DNA from: Planctomicrobium sp.
GTDB taxonomy: Bacteria > Planctomycetota > Planctomycetia > Planctomycetales > Planctomycetaceae
DNA length: 5,318 nucleotides
Direction of reading: 5' to 3'
Assembly (NCBI GenBank): GCA_029259835.1
Contig: JAJDEL010000511.1
Span: forward strand, 1 to 5,318
Shown here: in pieces, positions 1 to 5,318 of the stretch
How the letters are laid out: the number at the start of each line of letters is the position of its first letter
How positions within the stretch are numbered: position 1 is the first letter of the stretch
Translations under genes and position numbers: made by a program
Notes under the pieces: model-generated
Database searches by the model: none
Seen by the model: the letters and a program-made list of their open reading frames with translations, nothing else
What the model was told of the DNA's origin: nothing

Positions 1-1763
1 ATCAATCGGATGGAGGAGACGATGACGACCCAGCTGAACATGCTGTATGGGCAGCAAAACTTAAAGCGATGGGACGAAATCCGAATCTGCCGTGGGCGAG
101 TCAATCGAAAATGATTGAGATAGATGAACAGCAAGATTTCATCTCCGACAAGGGAGATGAAGTCTGGAACATCCTTGAGGATCGTGGAATCAAGAACGTA
201 ATTCTGGTTGGCGTTCATACGAATATGTGCGTGCTAGGCCGCCCGTTTGGATTACGTCAAATGGCCCGGAACGGGAAGAATGTTGTCCTGATGAAGGACA
301 TGACAGATACAATGTACAATCCCAAACGATGGCCCTATGTGAGCCACCACGAAGGGACTCGGCGAGTCATTTCACACATCGAGCGTTTCGTATGCCCAAC
401 TGTCACGAGCGATCAGTTCCTAGGGGGAAAGCCGTTCCGTTTTTCTGGAGACAAAACAGAAAATTCAACCTCCAACACTTCAACAACTTACAAAAATCAT
501 TGGAAAACTGTTTCTGTTCCCGGTGACAACGCAGCAGTTCTCAACGATTCCAACGACCCAGTCTGGTATCGGTGTGTCGTTCGCATTCCCAAAGCATGGT
601 TTGACAATTACATCACACTCACGACAAGTGGGGCATCTCAAGCCGAGCAGGTGTGGTGCAATGGACATTCAATGAAACTCACAACTCGCAGTGAAGCTGA
701 GTCCGTCTTCACCGCTGCGGCGGACACGCTTGTTTCTGATGATGCGAACTTGATCGTTATTCGACTTCACAATCAAAAAGGGTTAAAGACAGCACCAGTT
801 TTGACTTCTGGTCAACAGGTTCTGAATTTATCTGGACGTTGGCAAACTCGCTCAGGGGCGAATCAATCCTTCGCGAATATGCCCTTGCCTGCGAAATTTG
901 GTGGAGCGACCGACATCTTCTTTTCACCTCCAGATGTACTATGGACACCACGAGCATTAACGCGTATCGGAGAGTTTACGTCTGGAATAGAAGGCCCGGC
1001 GTGCGATGTGAATGGAAACATCTTTGCTGTGAATTTTCAGAAACAGGGAACGATCGGAAGAACTACTCCCAGTGGTCGAAGTGAACTCTTTGTCAAACTC
1101 CCGGAAGGGAGCATTGGAAACGGGATCCGATTTAACTCTGAAGGTCATTTCTTTGTCGCCGATTACAAGAAACACAATATCCTCAAAGTGAATGCGAAGA
1201 CGCGTGCTGTTTCCGTTTTCGCCCACAACGACAATATGAGCCAACCGAATGATATCGCGATGGCACCAGATGGAACTCTCTATGCGAGTGATCCCAACTG
1301 GTCAGACGGAACTGGTCAACTCTGGCGAGTCGACCTCGACGGAACAATCACTTTGCTTGAGGGTAATATGGGAACCACAAACGGCATTGAAGTGAGCCCA
1401 GACGGAAAAACGCTGTACGTGAATGAATCGAAACAACGAAATATTTGGTCATTCAAAATCGGTAAAGATCATCAACTGACTCATAAAAAGCTGTTGCGGA
1501 AATTTGACGATTTCGGCTTCGATGGGATGCGCTGCGACGTTGATGGGAATCTGTATGTCACTCGACACGGCAAGGGAACAGTTGTCAAAATCTCGCCTGA
1601 TGGCGAGATTCTTAAAGAAATTCCTGTTCTTGGTTCAAAGCCAACGAACATCTGCTTTGGTGGTCCGGATGGACGGACTGCTTATGTGACGGAAGTGGAA
1701 TCCACGCGGTTGGTTAGCTTTCGAGTAGACCGCCCCGGACGCAGTTGGAAAGCTTCAGAGTGA
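1..1763 (+). CDS. Isochorismatase-like cysteine hydrolase fused to galactose-binding-like and SMP-30/gluconolactonase domains (5' partial)
   Basis: The frame (codons starting at base 3) is open to the left edge, so the gene begins upstream. The ATG at 69 has no Shine-Dalgarno sequence, and the 22 codons before it encode a family-like SDGGDDDD stretch, so it is not the start. Three domains follow. Bases 3 to about 420 are the C-terminal half of an isochorismatase-like hydrolase; the GVHTNMC motif carries the presumed nucleophile Cys (codon 228), and the segment ends in the family-like CPTVTSDQF. Bases about 430-920 look like a beta-sandwich of the galactose-binding type, with VWYR (561) and VWCNG (651). 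Bases about 955-1740 form an SMP-30/gluconolactonase-like propeller. Its expected metal ligands are all present: Glu in EGPA (990), Asn in QPND (1248), Asn in TNGIE (1380) and Asp in FDGM (1521). Family knowledge suggests lactone or ester hydrolysis by the propeller; the substrate is unknown. Any signal peptide would lie outside the window. It is probably co-transcribed with the next gene, 42 bases downstream. Confidence 0.88.
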   Translation, partial: QSDGGDDDDPAEHAVWAAKLKAMGRNPNLPWASQSKMIEIDEQQDFISDKGDEVWNILEDRGIKNVILVGVHTNMCVLGRPFGLRQMARNGKNVVLMKDMTDTMYNPKRWPYVSHHEGTRRVISHIERFVCPTVTSDQFLGGKPFRFSGDKTENSTSNTSTTYKNHWKTVSVPGDNAAVLNDSNDPVWYRCVVRIPKAWFDNYITLTTSGASQAEQVWCNGHSMKLTTRSEAESVFTAAADTLVSDDANLIVIRLHNQKGLKTAPVLTSGQQVLNLSGRWQTRSGANQSFANMPLPAKFGGATDIFFSPPDVLWTPRALTRIGEFTSGIEGPACDVNGNIFAVNFQKQGTIGRTTPSGRSELFVKLPEGSIGNGIRFNSEGHFFVADYKKHNILKVNAKTRAVSVFAHNDNMSQPNDIAMAPDGTLYASDPNWSDGTGQLWRVDLDGTITLLEGNMGTTNGIEVSPDGKTLYVNESKQRNIWSFKIGKDHQLTHKKLLRKFDDFGFDGMRCDVDGNLYVTRHGKGTVVKISPDGEILKEIPVLGSKPTNICFGGPDGRTAYVTEVESTRLVSFRVDRPGRSWKASE

Positions 1764-1791
1764 GACCTTGAGACATTTGAAAACGTACTTT

Positions 1792-1799
1792 GGAAGGAG
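1792..1799 (+). promoter_or_regulatory. Ribosome binding site of the PQQ-like propeller gene
   Basis: GGAAGGAG lies here, with the AAGGAG core at 1794-1799 and a 6-base spacer to the ATG at 1806. It is a near-ideal Shine-Dalgarno sequence and fixes the start of the downstream gene. It sits in the 42-base gap after the fusion gene, where I see no terminator hairpin. Confidence 0.8.
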
Positions 1800-1805
1800 T
1801 TCAGG

Positions 1806-3032
1806 ATGAGAAGTTTGCAATGGATTTGCACCGTGGTGTGGATAATGCTTTGTTCGATTTCGTTTGCGGAAGACCATTCCTGGCCACAATGGATGGGACC
1901 GCGGCATGACGGCATCTCGCACGAGACGGGCTGGGGAACCGATTGGTCAGCGGAAGGGCTTCCGGTTGCATGGAAACGTGAAATCGGCATCGGGTTCAGT
2001 TCCTTCTCGATTTCAGATGGTCGGCTCTTCACGATGGGCCACGTGGACGGCGAAGAATTTGTGTATTGCCTCGACGAAGAGACAGGCAAGACGAAGTGGT
2101 CGTTTCACTATCCTTGCCAACTTGTCGACAATCTGCACGAAGGTGGTCCCGGTTCCACTCCGACGATAGATGGAGAATTCGTTTACACCGTAGGTCGGGA
2201 AGGTCAACTGTTTTGTTTTGAAGCCGCAACTGGAAAAGTTCTTTGGAAGAAAGACTTACAAGCGGATCTTGGAATCTATCTACCGGAATGGGGCTTTTCG
2301 AGTTCGGTGTGTATCCTCGGAGGTCAACTCATCCTGGAAGGGGGACGCGTTGTTTCATATAACAAACTGACCGGAGAGAAGAACTGGCAAACTCCGGAAC
2401 ATCAGGCTGGATATGGCTCAGTTGCTGTCATGAAGTCTGGTGAGAAAACGCTCATTGCCACCTTGGATTGCGATGCACTTCGCATCACGAATGCCGAAAA
2501 CGGAGAAGAACTCGCCAACGCTCCGTGGGAATCTCCATACCGAACGAATTCAACAACACCGATCATTGACGGCGATTTGATCTATATTTCTTCGGGCTAC
2601 CAAGTCGGTTGCGGATTGTTTCGCTGGACAGGAACGACTCTCGAAAAGCAATACACAAACCGGAAGATGCGAAATCACTTTAACAACAGTATCCTTTACA
2701 AAGGATATTTGTATGGCTTTGACGGAAACTCGAACCTCGGTCGTGTTGTGCAACTCACCTGCATGAATTTAGAAACCGGAGAAGTTGCCTGGAAGCAGCG
2801 CGGACTCGGTTGCGGTTCATTGATGATCGCCGATGGAAAACTGCTTGCACTTACCGAAAAGGGCAAATTGATTCTCGCCGAAGCGACTCCTGATGGATTC
2901 CAGGAATTGGCGACTTCATCTTTTCTGACTGGTCGATGCTGGACGGTGCCTGTCCTTGTGAATGGACGTATCTACGGTCGCAACGCTTCCGGCGCACTCA
3001 TTGCAGTCGATCTGCCTAAGGCAAAACGCTAA
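1806..3032 (+). CDS. Secreted PQQ-like (BamB/quinoprotein-type) beta-propeller protein
   Basis: A 408-residue protein. Residues 1-21 form a Sec signal peptide: a short basic start, a hydrophobic core, and a likely cut after Ala21 (SISFA before ED). The Cys in the core is preceded by IML, a poor lipobox, so a soluble exported protein is more likely than a lipoprotein. The mature N-terminus has WPQWMGPRHDG (26-36), a hallmark of planctomycete PQQ-like propeller proteins. Blade motifs of the type (x)TGxxxW recur: EETGKTKW (91-98), AATGKVLW (140-147), KLTGEKNW (187-194) and LETGEVAW (322-329), with a degenerate copy near 230-241. This supports a multi-bladed propeller. Whether it binds PQQ, binds another ligand or acts only as a scaffold cannot be read here; many relatives are not enzymes. 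The start is fixed by a strong ribosome binding site. It follows the fusion gene by 42 bases in the same direction, so the two are probably one operon. Its stop overlaps the stop of the convergent FAD oxidoreductase gene. Confidence 0.9.
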   Translation: MRSLQWICTVVWIMLCSISFAEDHSWPQWMGPRHDGISHETGWGTDWSAEGLPVAWKREIGIGFSSFSISDGRLFTMGHVDGEEFVYCLDEETGKTKWSFHYPCQLVDNLHEGGPGSTPTIDGEFVYTVGREGQLFCFEAATGKVLWKKDLQADLGIYLPEWGFSSSVCILGGQLILEGGRVVSYNKLTGEKNWQTPEHQAGYGSVAVMKSGEKTLIATLDCDALRITNAENGEELANAPWESPYRTNSTTPIIDGDLIYISSGYQVGCGLFRWTGTTLEKQYTNRKMRNHFNNSILYKGYLYGFDGNSNLGRVVQLTCMNLETGEVAWKQRGLGCGSLMIADGKLLALTEKGKLILAEATPDGFQELATSSFLTGRCWTVPVLVNGRIYGRNASGALIAVDLPKAKR

Positions 3033-4933
3033 CTCCAATTGTTCGGCGACTTCTCAGTCACGCGGACTTCCACAATTCGTGCACCGCCCAGCCCGTTTGT
3101 CTGTGTGACTTGAATGCGTAGTCGAGTCACTTCATAAGAGACGTCAAAACGATGTCTTCGCAGGCGTTGGTAGTTTCCGGTCACCTGAATCAGAGTGTTC
3201 CATTGTTGTCCATCATGGAATTCGATCGTGTAGTCACGAACAGTTTCCGGTTGCGGTTGACCCCATTGCATTTTACTCGCGTAGCCATCGTGGTGGCTCA
3301 GGGTCAAATGTCTGTGAAGACCGGTGTCGAAGATGAGCTGTACTTCATTGATGGACACTGGCTCTTTCCACTCTAGTTGCAGCCATGCTGGTAAACCGGC
3401 AGCAGGATCCGACATCCAGCGGTGTGTCCCTTTGACTCGTCGCGACGGAGGAGCACCTCGTTCGCCATGAACTGAACGCGTTAATTCGGAAACAACATTC
3501 ATGGCTTCGCCACTCGGGATTTCGCTAGACGCCGTGATAATTGCGAGTTGAGCGAGGTCCTCGGTGTCGTGATTACTTCGGTGAATCAGGTACGCATCGT
3601 CCCTGAGCAAACGTTGTTGAATCGCACGAATAGCGGATTCATTATCAGCAAGATCGTTAACACTTAGATCGTGCAGAACCGCATGAGCGGCAGCGGTTCC
3701 GACACCTTGCCCAACCACAGCGCATGTTGCCATGACTCGCGTTGAAGAGAAGGCGACGTGTGTTGCGGAGAGATTCCTGCCTGCAAACATCAAGTTCGAA
3801 ATAGCGCGAGCCACACAACATCGCAGTGGAATGTCGTAAAGATGCGGAACAGGATGCTGCCGGCACGGCGGTTCGTTCGGCGCATCGATTCCTGCCGGAG
3901 GATGGAGATCAAGCGACCAACCTCCGTAGGCAATTGCATCGTAAAACTCGCGCGATTCCAACACATCCTGTTCGGTGAGAATATGCTGTCCGATGAACCG
4001 GCGGCTCTCTCGTTTTCCAGGCAAGAATCCGATCCAATCGAGCGCCCATTGAGATGCTTCAAACGGGTCGCGCGAGTTGTCCTCTTCGGGAGGTCCATTC
4101 TTAACGTGATCCCAGATTCCAAGTGCGGCGGCGAGTAATTCGTCGCGGATGACTTCATTGTCTTTAACCGTATCTAGCTCCCCGCCCCATTCGGCCCACC
4201 AATATCCATACTCGTGCGTCGGTTCTTCATCACCTGGAGTCGCGTAGAGCCGCAAGCGTAGATCTTGTTTTGAAAACGATCTCGCCCAACTCGGCGCCGT
4301 AAACGGCATCGGCTGATCGTGCTTGCGAGCTTGAATCAGGATCGTGGAGCCGAGCCGTTGCTCGTCACTCTTGTTCACCGCAAGTGCCTCGCCGAATTGC
4401 TCTCGGTCTTCTCGACCTTCAGTAAAGGCGGCGCCTGCTTCAGCACCAAGTCGCCCATCGCCAGTGCAGTCAATAAAGACTTTGGCGTGAATATGGAATC
4501 GGTCCTCCGTACTTTGCCGATCCGCAATTGCGTTCTCGATACAATCACCATTCATCTGAACCGAGGTCAACGTTGTATTGAGCAACAGCGTCAAATTCTG
4601 TTCTTCACGGCATTTGTCGTACAGGATCAAGTCAAACACCGATGCGGAACGCTGCGGGTTGCGGACAGAGTTATCCAGTCGTATCTCTTCAATAATCCCG
4701 CCTTCGCGGGCTTCGGTTTCCAGTTCGCTGCCGCGCTCGGAACCGCCGGTCCCGTTGGCTCCGACGATGTGCATCCGCACTTCGCTGGAAGCGTTCCCGC
4801 CCAACACTGGTCTGTCCTGACAAAGAATCACCTTCGCCCCACCACGAGCTGCCGCCAAGGCACACGGAACGCCCGCTGCACCGCCGCCGGCGACTAGAAT
4901 ATCACAACTGAGTTCATGTGTTTCTACGGGCAT
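3029..4933 (-). CDS. FAD-dependent oxidoreductase (FAD_oxidored-type) with C-terminal discoidin-like domain
   Basis: A 634-residue protein with no signal peptide visible. The N-terminal Rossmann fold has the dinucleotide motif GGGAAG (16-21), followed by QDRPVLGGNASSEVR (39-53), a signature of the FAD_oxidored (PF12831-type) family. DCTGDG (155-160) is the second flavin-contacting motif. FAGRNLSATHVAFSSTR (383-399) and GQGVGTAAA (408-416) form the C-terminal flavin-binding segment. Residues about 460-628 follow the catalytic part and look like a discoidin (F5/8 type C) or related carbohydrate-binding beta-sandwich, with ITASSE (466-471), WLQLEW (517-522) and a closing RIVEVRV strand. The family carries out flavin-dependent oxidation, often annotated near polysaccharide genes; the substrate here is unknown. 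The ATG at 4933 is the only ATG in this open stretch. The nearest GGAG on this strand is 15 bases upstream, too far for a normal ribosome binding site, so initiation may be leaderless, weak or Shine-Dalgarno-independent. Divergent from the Tat oxidoreductase gene and convergent with the PQQ-like gene. Confidence 0.9.
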   Translation of the reverse strand: MPVETHELSCDILVAGGGAAGVPCALAAARGGAKVILCQDRPVLGGNASSEVRMHIVGANGTGGSERGSELETEAREGGIIEEIRLDNSVRNPQRSASVFDLILYDKCREEQNLTLLLNTTLTSVQMNGDCIENAIADRQSTEDRFHIHAKVFIDCTGDGRLGAEAGAAFTEGREDREQFGEALAVNKSDEQRLGSTILIQARKHDQPMPFTAPSWARSFSKQDLRLRLYATPGDEEPTHEYGYWWAEWGGELDTVKDNEVIRDELLAAALGIWDHVKNGPPEEDNSRDPFEASQWALDWIGFLPGKRESRRFIGQHILTEQDVLESREFYDAIAYGGWSLDLHPPAGIDAPNEPPCRQHPVPHLYDIPLRCCVARAISNLMFAGRNLSATHVAFSSTRVMATCAVVGQGVGTAAAHAVLHDLSVNDLADNESAIRAIQQRLLRDDAYLIHRSNHDTEDLAQLAIITASSEIPSGEAMNVVSELTRSVHGERGAPPSRRVKGTHRWMSDPAAGLPAWLQLEWKEPVSINEVQLIFDTGLHRHLTLSHHDGYASKMQWGQPQPETVRDYTIEFHDGQQWNTLIQVTGNYQRLRRHRFDVSYEVTRLRIQVTQTNGLGGARIVEVRVTEKSPNNWS

Positions 4934-5077
4934 TGATGTCGTGGTTGGCTCCAGAAAGATTTGTTGTCTGAATGGCTTCTCGAATCTTCAATGAGTGTAG
5001 TCAATGCAGCGCAGCCGCATAATCAACTCGATGGTATGAAAATCTACGAAAGGTTCGACGAAGGTGGATCGACTCTC

Positions 5078-5083
5078 TATGAT
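5078..5083 (+). promoter_or_regulatory. Possible -10 element (TATGAT) for the Tat oxidoreductase gene
   Basis: TATGAT matches the sigma-70 -10 consensus at 5 of 6 positions and lies 29 bases before the ATG at 5113, giving a plausible short leader. The best candidate for a -35, TTCGAC at 5054-5059 with an 18-base spacer, is poor. The match may be chance. Confidence 0.2.
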
Positions 5084-5100
5084 TCACTCTTCATTCAATC

Positions 5101-5106
5101 AAAGGA
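5101..5106 (+). promoter_or_regulatory. Ribosome binding site of the Tat-signal oxidoreductase gene
   Basis: AAAGGA with a 6-base A-rich spacer precedes the ATG at 5113. It supports that start over other frames in the region and places the Tat motif properly at the N-terminus. Confidence 0.7.
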
Positions 5107-5112
5107 AAAACA

Positions 5113-5318
5113 ATGTTCAATAATGACTTAAACCGTCGTCACTTCTTACAGGGTGTGGCCGCCACAACTTTGCTTGGTCCGCTTGTCTCGAACGCACAGA
5201 CAAAAACAGAGAAAATCAACATCGCCTGCGTTGGCGTTGGTGGCAAGGGCTGGTCGGATATGCTTGAGACCTCCGTCGGTCACAACATTGTTGCAATCTG
5301 CGATATCGACGAGCAACG
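5113..5318 (+). CDS. Gfo/Idh/MocA-family oxidoreductase with Tat signal (3' partial)
   Basis: Only the first 68 codons and two bases of the next are inside the window. The N-terminus holds a twin-arginine signal: NRRHFLQG (7-14) matches the RRxFL consensus. It is followed by a hydrophobic stretch (about 15-25) and a likely signal peptidase cut after SNA (residue 28). After this comes KINIACVGVGGKG (34-46), the beta strand and glycine-rich loop of an NAD(P)-binding Rossmann fold. Then HNIVAICDIDE (57-67) ends the second strand with an acidic residue, as in the Gfo/Idh/MocA family. Members oxidise, reduce or otherwise rearrange sugars and related polyols using NAD(P). Tat export implies a folded protein with its cofactor bound, acting outside the cytoplasm; Tat-signal members are common in Planctomycetota. 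The start is supported by AAAGGA six bases upstream. The catalytic EKP-type motif and the C-terminal domain lie beyond the window, so the family call rests on the N-terminus alone. Confidence 0.82.
   Translation, partial: MFNNDLNRRHFLQGVAATTLLGPLVSNAQTKTEKINIACVGVGGKGWSDMLETSVGHNIVAICDIDEQ

Larger units (their letters stand above)
4934..5112. other. Divergent intergenic region, likely carrying two outward promoters
   Basis: This 179-base gap separates the starts of two divergent oxidoreductase genes and must hold the 5' signals of both. I see no convincing inverted repeat operator, riboswitch or RNA gene. On the minus strand a TTGACT hexamer (plus-strand 4998-5003) resembles a -35 element, but no matching -10 sits at the right distance. 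A short plus-strand open frame (4991-5131) crosses the region but is not supported as a gene. Confidence 0.6.

Noticed and set aside
69..71. ATG at 69 as the start of the fusion gene
   Set aside because: The frame is open to the window edge, the preceding codons look like the hydrolase family (SDGGDDDD), no Shine-Dalgarno sequence precedes it, and starting here would remove half of the hydrolase fold.
1682..2089. Minus-strand open frame of 135 codons across the junction of the first two genes
   Set aside because: It is antisense to the end of the SMP-30 domain and to the signal peptide of the PQQ-like protein, both well supported, and its translation is low in complexity and unrecognisable.
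3013..3023. Small inverted repeat TGCCTAAGGCA near the end of the PQQ-like gene as a terminator
   Set aside because: The stem is only 4 base pairs with a 3-base loop, lies inside the coding sequence and is not followed by a T-run on either strand.
4319..4897. Long plus-strand open frame (192 codons) opposite the FAD oxidoreductase gene
   Set aside because: The minus strand here encodes the unmistakable FAD motifs (GGGAAG, QDRPVLGG, DCTGDG). The antisense frame resembles no family, has no ribosome binding site, and is a shadow of codon bias.
5035..5040. TATGAA as an alternative -10 element
   Set aside because: It matches only 4 of 6 consensus positions and has no -35 at the right spacing.

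Overview
The window looks like a piece of a planctomycete-type genome (Planctomycetota). GC content is intermediate by eye. The gene families are ones typical of that phylum: a cysteine hydrolase with the GVHTNMC motif joined to an SMP-30-type propeller, a secreted PQQ-like propeller protein with a WPQWMGPRHDG N-terminus, an FAD oxidoreductase with the QDRPVLGGNASSEV signature, and a Tat-exported Gfo/Idh/MocA oxidoreductase. The taxonomic call is inference from family resemblance; no rRNA or other marker is present.

Layout: (1) bases 1-1763, plus strand: the 3' part of a large multidomain gene whose start lies left of the window. It holds the C-terminal half of an isochorismatase-like cysteine hydrolase, a galactose-binding-like beta-sandwich, and an SMP-30/gluconolactonase-type beta-propeller. 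(2) 1806-3032, plus strand: a secreted PQQ-like (BamB/quinoprotein-type) beta-propeller protein, 42 bases downstream with a strong ribosome binding site, so probably in the same operon. (3) 4933-3029, minus strand: an FAD-dependent oxidoreductase with a C-terminal discoidin-like domain. It converges on gene 2 and the two stop codons overlap by 4 bases. (4) 4934-5112: a 179-base divergent intergenic region. (5) 5113 to the right edge, plus strand: the first 68 codons of a Tat-signal Gfo/Idh/MocA-family oxidoreductase, cut by the window end.

The genes are consistent with a carbohydrate or small-metabolite oxidation neighbourhood: two predicted redox enzymes (FAD and NAD(P)), a predicted lactonase-like propeller with its metal ligands conserved, and a second propeller of unknown ligand. 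That joint role is inference; no substrate can be read from the sequence. There are no RNA genes, mobile elements, CRISPR arrays or long repeats that I can see. I found no clearly new system. The most unusual item is the hydrolase/beta-sandwich/SMP-30 fusion.
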